Source: Paenibacillus thiaminolyticus
GTDB taxonomy: Bacteria; Bacillota; Bacilli; Paenibacillales; Paenibacillaceae
Direction: 5' to 3'
Assembly (NCBI RefSeq): GCF_007066085.1
Contig: NZ_CP041405.1
Location: forward strand, 2,852,001-2,916,000
Length of the DNA: 64,000 bases
In this document: positions 34,443-43,572 of the stretch, one piece after another
How the letters are laid out: the number at the start of each line of letters is the position of its first letter
How positions within the stretch are numbered: position 1 is the stretch's first letter
Notes under the pieces: model-generated
What the model was told of the DNA's origin: nothing
The model's database searches: none
Seen by the model: only the letters and a program-made list of their open reading frames with translations
Made by a program: the position numbers and the translations under genes

Positions 34443-35342
34443 TCACTCTTGCGACAGCCGTTCAGCCGTCATATCTCCAGGCAGCTCCTGCTCCGTGAAC
34501 CCGAACGGCCTCAATAGTTCAAGCAGCTCGCCCGATTGCTTCAACGCTTCCAGCTCTTGATTGAATGCTTCCCGGAAGGCGGTATCTTCCTTGCGGAACG
34601 CCGCCGCTCCATACCCTCTTACGCTTGTGCCGTCTATCTCCGGCTGCTGGAAGTCCATGACTCGCTCCAATTGATCGTCCTTCGTCGAGTCAAGCATCGC
34701 CTGCAAGGATGGTCCCGTCATCGTCACCGCATCCACGCGCCCCGCCTGCAAAGCCGAGATAGCCGACGGTTGATCCGGCACCGTTACGATTTGTTCCTTC
34801 GCGACACCTGATTTCGCTAAATATTCAAGCTCGATGGCACCCACCATGACGGCGACTGTGACATCCTTGTTGCCAGCAATATCCTCGTAGCTGCGCAGAT
34901 GGGACGGATTCCCCTTCTTGACCGCGAGCGCCTCGCCAATGCTGTATTCGGGGTTGGCGAAGGCTACTTCCTTGCTCCGCTCCGGATTGATGAACATTCC
35001 TGCCGTGATGATGTCGAAGCGCTTCGCCTTCAATCCCGGAATGAGAGAACCGAATTCCGTCAGGACGCCGTTCATCTCCTCGATGCCCATCCGCTTCAAC
35101 ACTTCCCGGGCTACCTCCACGGCCTCGCCCGTCAGTTGGCCATCCGGCGTGGCATAAGCATACGGCTTTTCATTCGCGAAGCCCACGGTAACGTATCCTT
35201 CCCGCCTCGCTTTGTCGAGCGCCGTCTCCTGGGGCGATGTCCCGCCGCCGGCTTCGGTCTGGCTGCCGCCGCTCTTCGGCGCACAGCTTACCAGCATAAT
35301 GGCCAGCGCGCAGCATAATGCATACGAATACCATTTCTTCAT
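34443..35342 (-). CDS. ehuB: Ectoine/hydroxyectoine-binding lipoprotein
   Basis: Extracellular solute-binding lipoprotein, family 3, 299 residues. The lipobox is AIMLVSCAPK (lipidated Cys at about residue 20), followed by a Gly/Ser/Thr-rich linker. Binding-protein motifs are VTVGFANEKPYAYATPDG, FDIITAGMFINPERSKEV and the C-terminal hinge. ATG 35342 with AAAAGGAG puts the signal peptide at the N-terminus. The SBP sets specificity, and the link to ectABCD makes ectoines the likely ligands. Confidence 0.88.
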   Translation of the reverse strand: MKKWYSYALCCALAIMLVSCAPKSGGSQTEAGGGTSPQETALDKARREGYVTVGFANEKPYAYATPDGQLTGEAVEVAREVLKRMGIEEMNGVLTEFGSLIPGLKAKRFDIITAGMFINPERSKEVAFANPEYSIGEALAVKKGNPSHLRSYEDIAGNKDVTVAVMVGAIELEYLAKSGVAKEQIVTVPDQPSAISALQAGRVDAVTMTGPSLQAMLDSTKDDQLERVMDFQQPEIDGTSVRGYGAAAFRKEDTAFREAFNQELEALKQSGELLELLRPFGFTEQELPGDMTAERLSQE

Positions 35343-35470
35343 CCGACAACTCCTTTTCCCTTTTTTTGGGGCCCTATTTAAGGGTAACATGTTCCTTCCG
35401 GTATCTCACCCTTGATATTCCCACTTAATTCCTCCTCAGCCCTCCTGACCTTGGAACAGGGGAGATTAGA

Positions 35471-35493
35471 GGAGGGATCCAAAAAATCCCTCC
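35471..35493 (-). promoter_or_regulatory. Perfect hairpin in the leader of the ehu-ect operon
   Basis: GGAGGGAT-7-ATCCCTCC, an 8-bp perfect stem about 130 bp upstream of ehuB. No T-run follows on the minus strand, so it is more likely an operator or mRNA leader structure than a terminator. The 35343-35678 gap has no gene; I found no convincing sigma-A promoter in it. Confidence 0.4.
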
Positions 35494-35678
35494 CATATCC
35501 TTCCCTATAGGGCATGATATGAATTTTAAAAAGCTGTTATCGGAAGAGAAAATAAATAAAAAACCTCGCCAGAAAATAGTTCATTCAATAAATTTGCCGT
35601 AAATGAGCGTTTTTCGCTTATATTAGACAAATTTAGACTTTCGTGCACTTGCAAAATAAAAAATGCGGGAATGCGGCC

Positions 35679-36572
35679 TCAGAAGAGACCGGATTCCCGG
35701 ACAATATCCCAGCTGTCCAGCGTCGTCGCTTCTGCGGCGGTCATGCCGGTCCGAGCCAGGAATGACTGGACGGCCCGGTATCCGACGGCATAGCCGGAGC
35801 ATGACGACAGGCCCACCGGCGGGAAGCCTTGCGCCTGCGCGATCTCGTCGCCGTACATATAGGCGGCCACTTCGGCGAATCCCTTCATCGTGAGCCGTTC
35901 CCCAATCACCTCGATGGAGTAAGCAAGATCCTCTTCGTCGAACGAGGTGACCCATGGCCCGAGCTTCTCCTCCCCGTACATCTCCTTGGCGAACGATTCG
36001 GCCAATCCTTCGATGACGAGGTATTCGCCGAGCGTCACATTGCCATGATCCCAATCGGTGTAAGAGAAGCGGAGATTGTGGTGGAATTCATGAGCCAGGA
36101 TCGACGGCAGCCGAGGCAGATTATATTCTGTCGGGTACACGATAATCTGGATATACCCGGGGATGCCGCCGAACCCGGTGTAGCTGCGCTGCAGGCGAAG
36201 CTTGTCCGGATCGGCGAGGAAGAAGCCGCACAGGATCTCGTCCGCCTTCACCTTCAGCCCGAAGCGGCCGGCATAGGCGGCGCACTGCGCCAGCACTTGC
36301 TGCGCCTTCTCCGGCCAGCCCTGCTCCCGCAGCCTCTTCACCGCAGGCTGCCCGAGGTCATCCCGCCCGGCATCGAGGCAGCCGAGCATCCCGGCCGCCA
36401 TCACGACATCATATCCGCCGGGCTGCGCCGCCTGGAGCGGCACCTGTATCGTCGTCCACATCGGCTCAAACGGCTTCATCAGCTCATAACGGAACAGCTG
36501 CTCCCGCTTTCCTGCGGGTTGAGCATACATTCGTTCATACGTGGCCATCGTATCGATGACGTTAATTTTCAT
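35679..36572 (-). CDS. DUF2268-type putative zinc protease
   Basis: Protein of 297 residues with the metalloprotease motif HEFHH in SILAHEFHHNLRFSY and a downstream Glu in YLVIEGLAESFAKE, the arrangement of DUF2268 (YjaZ-like) predicted Zn peptidases. No signal peptide is visible, so it probably acts in the cytoplasm. Its substrate is unknown. A 20-bp tandem repeat array lies just upstream of its start. Confidence 0.85.
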   Translation of the reverse strand: MKINVIDTMATYERMYAQPAGKREQLFRYELMKPFEPMWTTIQVPLQAAQPGGYDVVMAAGMLGCLDAGRDDLGQPAVKRLREQGWPEKAQQVLAQCAAYAGRFGLKVKADEILCGFFLADPDKLRLQRSYTGFGGIPGYIQIIVYPTEYNLPRLPSILAHEFHHNLRFSYTDWDHGNVTLGEYLVIEGLAESFAKEMYGEEKLGPWVTSFDEEDLAYSIEVIGERLTMKGFAEVAAYMYGDEIAQAQGFPPVGLSSCSGYAVGYRAVQSFLARTGMTAAEATTLDSWDIVRESGLF

Positions 36573-36611
36573 GGTGATTCCCTCCTGTTATGTCGCGCCG
36601 TTGACGCTCGG

Positions 36612-36818
36612 GCTGTGCGTCTGTAGCTCTGGCTGCGCATCTGTAGCTCTGGCTGCGCATCTGTAGCTCTGGCTGCGCATCTGTAGCTCTGATTACGCAT
36701 CTGTAGCTCGGACTGCGCATCTGTAGCTCGGGCTGCGCATCTGTAGCTCGGGCTGCGCATCTGTAGCTCTGCTGCGAATCTGTAGCTCTGCTGCGAATCT
36801 GTAGCTCGGGCTGCGCAT
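36612..36818. repeat. 20-bp tandem repeat, ten copies
   Basis: Unit TGCGCATCTGTAGCTCTGGC. CTGTAGCTC recurs at 36621, 36641, 36661, 36681, 36701, 36721, 36741, 36761, 36780 and 36799; the last steps are 19 bp because one base is lost. There are no unique spacers, so it is not a CRISPR. It lies about 40 bp upstream of the DUF2268 gene start. Confidence 0.9.
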
Positions 36819-37033
36819 CACTGCGATGAATTGGCGTCTCCTATGCAGTGTACGGGGTGACGCAGCGAGAGGGTCAAGCCGGACATGCAGAATGGAGGGA
36901 AGCGATGGCCTGGATGGTATATAATGAGGAGTAGAATGAAGGAGGCCTGTTCCGCAGCCGGCATCATTCCATTCTTAAGGAAGATGCTTGGGATACGGCC
37001 TGCGCCGGCACCTCGGAGGATTAAGGATGGTGT

Positions 37034-37339
37034 ATGATGGCCTTCGGCATATCCCGCACGGAGCTTGACAAGTGGAAGCGTCGCGTTGCCCGCGGGGAAA
37101 TCGCTTATTTGACGCATTATTGGCAGGATGAACGCTTTCCGGGAATCACGACTGTCACCAAGGTCGGCTGTGCCGATATGGCCCGCTTGACCGCCTGGTG
37201 CATAGAGCATGGTCTGAATCCTCGCTATATCCATGCCCGCCGCCCCTTTCCCCACTTCGATCTCATCGGCTCGCGCCAGCGGGAGATTCTGCGGCAGGAG
37301 CAGCAATGGGATCAGCTCGAACGATTCCGGCTGACATAG
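37034..37339 (+). CDS. Small conserved-looking hypothetical protein
   Basis: Protein of about 100 residues with two adjacent ATGs (37034, 37037) behind GGAGGATTAAGG. Basic and rich in Trp, Arg and His (LDKWKRRVARGEIAYLTHYW, RYIHARRPFPHFDLIG), with no membrane span. A good terminator follows, which supports a real gene. I assign no function. Confidence 0.65.
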   Translation: MMAFGISRTELDKWKRRVARGEIAYLTHYWQDERFPGITTVTKVGCADMARLTAWCIEHGLNPRYIHARRPFPHFDLIGSRQREILRQEQQWDQLERFRLT

Positions 37340-37370
37340 AACAAGCCGGGCGCCTCATGCGCCCCGCTTC

Positions 37371-37406
37371 AGACTGTCGGCAAAGTCCTGTCGACAGTCT
37401 TTTTTC
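37371..37406 (+). terminator. Rho-independent terminator
   Basis: AGACTGTCG ... CGACAGTCT, 9-bp perfect stem, followed by TTTTTT. Ends the 37034-37339 transcript. Confidence 0.9.
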
Positions 37407-37483
37407 TTATGAAGGGCGGGGCAGGGAAAGGCAGGCCAGGTTGGGCAAGCTGCTCCTTAGGTTAGGGCACACTGCTCCACATG

Positions 37484-37511
37484 AAAAATGCTGCACCAGC
37501 GCAGCATTTTT
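37484..37511. terminator. Symmetric hairpin with A/T flanks
   Basis: AAAAATGCTGC-6-GCAGCATTTTT, an 11-bp perfect stem with T-run in both directions. It looks like a bidirectional terminator, but no gene ends next to it; it opens another CCTGTAAAATTACA/TTTTGCAGCAAT repeat stretch (37535-37660). Confidence 0.6.
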
Positions 37512-37665
37512 AATCTCAAAAGGCTAAATTCCGAGAAAATCCTGTAAAATTACATCATTTCGCCACTTTGAACGCTATCTATACCTTGCCGCAGGGGAAT
37601 TGATGTACTTTTGCAGCAATCCTATTTTCGCATACTCGTGTCAATGAAATTGCTGCATTCTTGCA

Positions 37666-37850
37666 GTATTGGCGGAGCAGGCTGCGTCAATCCGCGTATT
37701 GGCGGAGCAGACTGCGTCAATCTGCGTATTGGCAGAGCAGACTGCGTCAATCTGCGCGTATTGGCAGAGCAGACTGCGTCAATCTGCGTATTGGCAGAGC
37801 AGACTGCGTCAATCTGCGTATTGGCGGAGCAGACTGCATCGTCAATCCGC
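37666..37850. repeat. 30-bp tandem repeat, six copies
   Basis: Unit begins GTATTGGC(G/A)GAGCAGACTG and continues CGTCAATCTGC, at 37666, 37696, 37726, 37758, 37788 and 37818. Copies are contiguous with 0-2 extra bases. Translation gives YWRSRLRQSA strings in one frame, an effect of the period being a multiple of three. Confidence 0.9.
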
Positions 37851-37886
37851 GGCAATCGCTCGACCGATGATGGCGCCTGCTCGCGG

Positions 37887-37935
37887 ACCGCTTTCCCTCC
37901 AGGCCTCAATTGTTACGGCCCGGAGGGAAAGCGGT
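37887..37935. repeat. 14-bp perfect inverted repeat
   Basis: ACCGCTTTCCCTCC (37887-37900) and GGAGGGAAAGCGGT (37922-37935), separated by 21 bases. It is a strong stem without T-run, just after the tandem array. Confidence 0.6.
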
Positions 37936-38192
37936 GATCTGGAGGCTCGGATTCTGAATCAGCCTGTAAAGCTTGTCCGTTCCGGGCCAGATGTACCGGG
38001 AGCAAAGATGCAGCAAAGCGCAATCGTCGACGATACGTTCGGGCTGAATATGTTGAAGAGGCGGATCATCTTCACCATACCGAAGAAAACAAACAGAAGT
38101 AAGCGCAACGGAAAGAAACAAGTGAGCGGGTTTTTGCTGATTTATAGGAGAAGCGTGGTATGCGGCGGACGACATCGCCTAATCGCTTCCGG

Positions 38193-39344
38193 CTATCGAA
38201 TTCCGGCAAAAAAGGATCGAATCTGACCTGCAACCCGTTCCGGCTCCTCCAGCGCCACAAAATGCCCGCCTGCATGCAGCTCCTCCCATTGCCGGATGTT
38301 CGGGAACAGCCGCTCCACATATTCCCGCGGCGGACGCTCATGCGGCTGAGTGGCCGTCAAGGCCACCCCGTGCGGCACGAGGCATACATCCTCCGGCCCC
38401 GGCCATTGGATATGCTTGCCTTCGTAATAATACCGGTTCGCGGCGTTGATCGTCTTCGTGAACCAGTAAATCGACACATTGGCCAGCAGATCTTCCTTGC
38501 TGAAATGCCGCAGCAGATCGCCGCTTGCCGGCCCCGTCCAGTAATGCCATTTCTCCAAAATGAATGCAGCCAAGCCTGCCGGGGAATCGTGCAGCGCATA
38601 GGCGGATGTCTGAGGCTTCGTCCCCAGGATATGGGCATAGCCTCCTTCTTCTCTGTACCACTGCGCGGAACAGGCGAGAAAGACCTGCTCTGCTTCGGAG
38701 AGCTGTGCATCCTTCGTCAGAAAGGGACTCGGGTTGCCCGGGGATGTCGTGTGGTACCCGATCACGCGTTCCGGGTGATCCAGGCACAGCAAGCCAAGCA
38801 CGCTCGCCCCCAAGTCATAGCCATGCGCGCCAAACCGCTCGTACCCCAATCCGTGCATCAGCTTGACCAGCAAATCCGCTGCTTGCCGATCCTCGAACCC
38901 GGGTTCCCGTGGAATGCCGGAAAATCCATGTCCCGGAATGGACGGAAGGATGACATCGAAGGAAAGCGCCGCATCTCCGCCATATCGGTCCGGATGGGCA
39001 AGATAGGGAATCAGGTCGATCATTTCGTAGAAGGTGCTTGGCCAGCCATGCGGGATCACGATCGGAATCGGATTCGGCCCGCTCCCTTTTGCATAGATAA
39101 AGTGAATATCCATGCCGTCAATCGTCGCGATGTAGTTCGAGAAGGAATTGATGCGCCGTTCCACTGCGCGCCAATCGAATTCCTCCTTCCAGTACGCGAT
39201 CATGTCCTTCATGAAGGAGAGGGGAATTCCGTAATCCCAATTCGCCCCGGGAATTTCGTCGGGCCACCGTGTCTGATGCAATCTTCGCTTCAACTCTTGA
39301 ATCTCATCCTCGTGAATATGCACCGTGAAAGGCGTCATTTTCAT
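38193..39344 (-). CDS. Epoxide hydrolase (alpha/beta-hydrolase with EHN domain)
   Basis: Protein of 383 residues with an N-terminal epoxide-hydrolase cap domain (PFTVHIHEDEIQELKRRLHQ, WDYGIPLSFMKDMIAYWKEEFDW) and an alpha/beta-hydrolase core. The oxyanion motif is HGWP, the nucleophile Asp is in AHGYDLGASV and the catalytic His is in HAGGHFVALEEP. The length matches microsomal-type bacterial epoxide hydrolases. Divergent from a CGNR regulator, which probably controls it. Confidence 0.88.
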   Translation of the reverse strand: MKMTPFTVHIHEDEIQELKRRLHQTRWPDEIPGANWDYGIPLSFMKDMIAYWKEEFDWRAVERRINSFSNYIATIDGMDIHFIYAKGSGPNPIPIVIPHGWPSTFYEMIDLIPYLAHPDRYGGDAALSFDVILPSIPGHGFSGIPREPGFEDRQAADLLVKLMHGLGYERFGAHGYDLGASVLGLLCLDHPERVIGYHTTSPGNPSPFLTKDAQLSEAEQVFLACSAQWYREEGGYAHILGTKPQTSAYALHDSPAGLAAFILEKWHYWTGPASGDLLRHFSKEDLLANVSIYWFTKTINAANRYYYEGKHIQWPGPEDVCLVPHGVALTATQPHERPPREYVERLFPNIRQWEELHAGGHFVALEEPERVAGQIRSFFAGIR

Positions 39345-39586
39345 AACACATGCTCCTTAGACTGAGATAGATGCGGGTGAATATTCAACGTATGATGCCG
39401 GGATGATGCCCTGGCAAAGAGGGCTGCCGAGAGGTAGGATAGAGGGCACCCATCTGGTAAACTAAATAGCGAAAGAGACGATTACATCTGAAAATAACCA
39501 TTAAAACATTTTAAACAATTAACTAACCTGTAAATTGATTTTACTGGTTAAAAAGATACCTGTCAATAGAAGGAAGTGTTGCTGCG

Positions 39587-40147
39587 ATGACAGCGGAATA
39601 CGATCTGCTTGCCCTAATGGCCGATTTTTTCAATACACATGATAGACGGATGCGGTATGAGGGAGATCCCGGGATCGAGCATTGGTCTGAGCCGCGCCGC
39701 TTATATGAATGGTTGCTGCGGCATCAATTGATTGCCCCTTCCGATACGGTCTCGGAGGAGGATCTGCAATTGGCGCGGACGCTCCGGGATGAATTGCGGA
39801 GAACCATTGTGAACAACAATCATTATGGTCCAGTACAGTGGGATAAGCTGCATGAACTGATGAGCCTGTTCCCCTTCAGGATCGTGTTCGAGGAGCAGTC
39901 GGCACAGTTGATCCCGCTTCAGGCGAATGGCCGTAAGGGGCTAGCCAACATCCTGGCGCAGATGTTCGATCTGAGACAGGCGAACCTGTGGCATCGCCTT
40001 CGCGTATGCACGGCCAAGGACTGCCAGTGGGTCTTCGTCGATCGCTCCCGGCCGGGAACGGGCAGATGGTGTTCCATGAAGGCTTGCGGCAATCGGGCGA
40101 AGAATAAGACATTTCGGGAGAAAAGGAAGTCGGAGGACGGGAGGTGA
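39587..40147 (+). CDS. CGNR zinc-finger transcriptional regulator
   Basis: Protein of 186 residues: an N-terminal ABATE-type stress-responsive domain (about 1-130) and a C-terminal CGNR zinc finger, with Cys at CTAKDCQW and CSMKACGNRAKN. Members are predicted DNA-binding regulators next to detoxification genes. The 240-bp AT-rich gap to the divergent epoxide hydrolase gene should hold both promoters. Confidence 0.85.
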   Translation: MTAEYDLLALMADFFNTHDRRMRYEGDPGIEHWSEPRRLYEWLLRHQLIAPSDTVSEEDLQLARTLRDELRRTIVNNNHYGPVQWDKLHELMSLFPFRIVFEEQSAQLIPLQANGRKGLANILAQMFDLRQANLWHRLRVCTAKDCQWVFVDRSRPGTGRWCSMKACGNRAKNKTFREKRKSEDGR

Positions 40148-40217
40148 GCAGCACGCCTCTAACCTTCCTTTAGCTGCAGCTCATATTTACATTCCCTAGA
40201 ACAAAATCATGCTAATT

Positions 40218-40415
40218 TTAAATTGATTCCTCTAAATGATCACACCTAGGCTTTATGAAGGCCTCTATTCTCACTGTCTGAGAGTAAAGTAATAATAGAA
40301 TATCCGTTCCGCCGAGTACTAAATAACTCGCCCACGGCCCAATTTCCGACATCGCTTCTGAGAGACCAACAAGCGCTAAGTCTTGGACGCGTGGACCTCG
40401 TTGCTGCACATACAT
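40218..40415 (-). CDS. Possible small membrane protein
   Basis: Open frame of 65 residues with one hydrophobic segment (WASYLVLGGTDILLLLYSQTV). Ribosome site is weak (GATGAGG). It lies at the end of the restriction operon on the same strand. Otherwise the 40148-40500 gap shows nothing. Reality uncertain. Confidence 0.3.
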   Translation of the reverse strand: MYVQQRGPRVQDLALVGLSEAMSEIGPWASYLVLGGTDILLLLYSQTVRIEAFIKPRCDHLEESI

Positions 40416-40500
40416 CTAGCCTCATCCGTCAGCCTATCTGAAGTGATCGAAAAATAGAGAGTCCAATTGGATGAACTCCCTGGCATGTAGAACATCTGCT

Positions 40501-41415
40501 TCAGCTTATCTCATAGCTGCGGTGAATCAATGCTTTCGATCGCTCCAGTTGATCGTCATTGGCGATTGTAATTTCTAAATCTCCCGTGCCGTAATGGCCA
40601 ATTTGGCGCACATCTCTCGTAAAAGATGGTTCCAGTTCTATCGTATCGGGATTGACCTTCACATATACGGAGATGCATTTGGTCTGCGGGTGAATCTCGA
40701 CACATGCAAAGTTTTTTATCCGTTTGAACGCAAAGTAATGCTTTAGCGTGTTCATTTGCACATCGTCTCCAAGCGCTATCATAAAGGCACGCAACGCTTC
40801 AAACCGATCCGTCAGTTCCTCGCTTGCTTGGGCAAGGTAATCGGAGACTGTCTTGGATGAAGACGGGGTCTTGGCTTTCAGGAGTTCACCGTCTTCCGTT
40901 TCCAAATGAGCCGTTGTTGCATTTACCAAATCGAGCAGTAGCAGTTCATCACCATAACGTTTATATGTATATAATTCAATATTGCGGTTAATCTGCTGTA
41001 CAGCATGTTCATCGTACTTGGTAAATCCTCCAGCTACACAAAGGAGTCTTGGAGCGCTCCAATCGACGGATTGGGCTATCTCATGGCCCAAACGATTCAT
41101 GACCAGTACCATGAAGTCCGCCTGATGGTCCATCAGCCAATCCAGATAATACAAGCCTTGGTTGATTACATTTTCATTCGTCGATCGCTTGTATTCAATA
41201 ATAGCCGGCGAATTATTCTCATCAATGCCGAGCGTGTCGATTCTTCCCCGATGCTTCTTGCCCGTAGAATATTCAGAAGCCAGGAATCGAATGCCCAACA
41301 ACGCCTCCAAGTTTCGCTCCATCAAGGTTTGCAATGATTTTTCTACCGTTACTGTATATCCGCTTAACTCTTCTACTCCATTGCCTACGAGCCGAAATAA
41401 TTTCATGTCTCCCAT
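40501..41415 (-). CDS. PD-(D/E)XK-like nuclease with DUF5655-like domain
   Basis: Protein of 304 residues. The N-terminal half has a nuclease-like pattern: Asp in GRIDTLGID followed by AIIEYKRS, which matches the D...ExK core of PD-(D/E)XK enzymes. The C-terminal half (TDRFEALRAFMIALGDDVQM, HYFAFKRIKNFACVEIHPQT) resembles DUF5655. It ends the type I restriction operon, with only 6 bp to the gene before it. It may be an accessory nuclease or anti-foreign-DNA effector; this is inferred. Confidence 0.7.
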   Translation of the reverse strand: MGDMKLFRLVGNGVEELSGYTVTVEKSLQTLMERNLEALLGIRFLASEYSTGKKHRGRIDTLGIDENNSPAIIEYKRSTNENVINQGLYYLDWLMDHQADFMVLVMNRLGHEIAQSVDWSAPRLLCVAGGFTKYDEHAVQQINRNIELYTYKRYGDELLLLDLVNATTAHLETEDGELLKAKTPSSSKTVSDYLAQASEELTDRFEALRAFMIALGDDVQMNTLKHYFAFKRIKNFACVEIHPQTKCISVYVKVNPDTIELEPSFTRDVRQIGHYGTGDLEITIANDDQLERSKALIHRSYEIS

Positions 41416-41421
41416 CGAGCA

Positions 41422-43500
41422 TCAGGTTCCTTTCCGCCGGTCAAAATACCAGCACAGCCGGTACTCGCAAATCTCCTTTGTCCACGCATATAATCGTTTC
41501 TGATCCATTTCTTTAGTCAGAATGCGTATCTCGAAACCGCCATCTGAAATGCGAATCAGCTTGTTCCCCTTCGCCCAGTGGGTCATCGGCATACGAGCAA
41601 TAAGTGGGGCCGTACGTTCTGCCGGAGCGTCCCATAGCTTCTGTGTTTCGTTATCCGAGAAGTCAATCTGTTTGCGTTCTGTGTCGCTCATATAATACCC
41701 ATAAAAGAATGGGGCAGCTTCTTCAGCAGTAATCGGCTTCATCCAGACGCCTTCGCCTCGTTCAAGCATTGCAAGCAGCAGTACCATCTTATAGCTCTTT
41801 CGGATAATTGTACTTTCTACTTCTTTTAGCCAATCTGCATGTCTCCTTGCCGTTCCGGCTTCTTCCTTGGTGAGCTCACCTGCTTGCAGCAAGAACGTAT
41901 AATAGGAATCGAATAACTGCCGATATTCTTGACTATCCGCCTTCCCAAGTCGATGCAGTTCCATGTAAGTAGGTCGGCGATCCAACCGCTTTTTGAGTTC
42001 GCGATAGGCGCCCACTGCATGCTCTTTTCGTTTTCCTGATCCAATTAGGCGTTTCTCTTCCGCAATTGCATCCTCCAATTGATTGACGAAACGATCAATT
42101 GTCTTTGGTCCGACACCGCTTATCTTCTCCGTCAAATTCGAAAGATCTTCTGGAAGCTCATGAATCGCCGTTACGTTGCATTCATCCTTCAGATATTGCA
42201 CCAAGCTCGCACAACCATGAATAGGCAGGTCATCAAGACCCATGTCTATCATTGACGCTGGAAAGATCAGTTCCTTGTTGAGAAAGGACTTCCGTAATTC
42301 GGTTCTTTCTTCGTTGACGGTCTCTAAGTCTTGAGCAGATTGCGTTGTTTGTGCACGTATAGATTCTCCTTGAGATGGTGGTACGTTATGCATTTTCGAT
42401 TGCCCTTGCCAGGCACGTTCCTCACACGTTACCGCATGCTCTGTTGTGCCAGCTGTCTCAGATGATACAACATCTGCACTGACTTCCTGCGTAACCGCTA
42501 CGTCCTTATCGCTTCCCTCTTCATCCGGGATGCTGACCCAGCGTAATTGGCTCGGGTCTTTCCCCATCATGAACCAGGCAGGCTTCCGCTTCGTCGACTG
42601 ACTGCCGTTCTTGGCATACTTGAAAAAGATCCCCTCCGGCTTGAGAGAGAACAAGACCTCCTTCAGCTCCCAACCGCCAACGATCCACAACGCCCCGCCA
42701 TTAGACCGCTTGTCGACCACCGTCAGTCCTTGATGGGAGAGGTAATCGCCAACTTCTACCGACTCCCCCGCTTCCGGGACTGGAGGTGGCTCTGAAGCCA
42801 ATTCCTCTGGCGTAGCTGCATCCACGCTCTTAACAACAGCATTCATATCCTGCGGCGACATCCCCACGGAAGCCACCATGTTCGCAACCTCTTCCCCGGG
42901 TGACGATGCTCCTGTAGAGACAGAAGCATTCATCACTGCCACTTGGCTAATTGTCGCACGTAGATGCTTAAACTGCTCGGTAATTGTGGGCAAAATTTTT
43001 GCTTCCAACTGTGCGCTCAATAACTGCTCTAGCTGCTCACTCGCTTCGAGCTTTGGCTGTACCTGTGTGTTCGCCGGGCTCAAAGGCATGGTTGGCATGA
43101 TATAAGTCGGAAGTTCAATCTCTAGCGGCCCATACGATTCCACGTACCATAAAGCTAGCATGAATAAATGCCGATGTGCGGTTAAGGCCAGATCCGGCGG
43201 TACGGGCTTCACATCATGGGCAGCCATGTTCCCATTCCTACGTAACCAATCGAAGCTCTCTTTGATCTCATCCGATATGATATCTTTGCGGGCTAATAAC
43301 TGTACACGTTCGCTCGGCTTTATAAAATAAACGGGCTCAACCTTCTCCTGCTTAGACACCATCGTCGCCATTTCCTCACTAAACAATCTGCCCTGGGTTA
43401 GGGTCGCGCGCGGGTTGCTCCACACATCCGCCTCTGCTTGTACTGCTACGGCATAGAGCTCCTCGTTCACCTCACCCAAAAATGCAAATATAGATGCCAT
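41422..43500 (-). CDS. Large accessory protein of the type I restriction operon (DUF4145-like and HhH)
   Basis: Protein of 692 residues that I do not recognise as a whole. Residues 1-120 resemble the DUF4145 domain seen at the N-terminus of some HsdR proteins (LFSEEMATMVSKQE, IKESFDWLRRNGNMAAHDVK). The middle is variable and acidic (residues 140-440). A helix-hairpin-helix-like stretch follows (LTEKISGVGPKTIDRFVNQL, about residues 465-485). The C-terminal 200 residues (YYTFLLQAGELTKEEAG, IIRKSYKMVLLLAMLERGEG) resemble the C-terminal accessory region of certain DEAD-box helicases. There is no helicase motif. Possibly a DNA-binding partner of the restriction complex. Confidence 0.65.
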   Translation of the reverse strand: MASIFAFLGEVNEELYAVAVQAEADVWSNPRATLTQGRLFSEEMATMVSKQEKVEPVYFIKPSERVQLLARKDIISDEIKESFDWLRRNGNMAAHDVKPVPPDLALTAHRHLFMLALWYVESYGPLEIELPTYIMPTMPLSPANTQVQPKLEASEQLEQLLSAQLEAKILPTITEQFKHLRATISQVAVMNASVSTGASSPGEEVANMVASVGMSPQDMNAVVKSVDAATPEELASEPPPVPEAGESVEVGDYLSHQGLTVVDKRSNGGALWIVGGWELKEVLFSLKPEGIFFKYAKNGSQSTKRKPAWFMMGKDPSQLRWVSIPDEEGSDKDVAVTQEVSADVVSSETAGTTEHAVTCEERAWQGQSKMHNVPPSQGESIRAQTTQSAQDLETVNEERTELRKSFLNKELIFPASMIDMGLDDLPIHGCASLVQYLKDECNVTAIHELPEDLSNLTEKISGVGPKTIDRFVNQLEDAIAEEKRLIGSGKRKEHAVGAYRELKKRLDRRPTYMELHRLGKADSQEYRQLFDSYYTFLLQAGELTKEEAGTARRHADWLKEVESTIIRKSYKMVLLLAMLERGEGVWMKPITAEEAAPFFYGYYMSDTERKQIDFSDNETQKLWDAPAERTAPLIARMPMTHWAKGNKLIRISDGGFEIRILTKEMDQKRLYAWTKEICEYRLCWYFDRRKGT

Positions 43501-43572
43501 AGGGAGTTGTGTGTCCTCCTCTCTTATAAATTTATGAGATGATCATGTATTCATATATATAAAATTACATTT

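Noticed and set aside
36612..37850. CRISPR array
   Set aside because: Repeat copies at 36612-36818 and 37666-37850 are contiguous without unique spacers, and no cas gene is in the window.
37611..37937. 108-residue protein with repeated RADCVNLR units
   Set aside because: Arises from the 30-bp tandem array; frames on both strands are open for the same reason.
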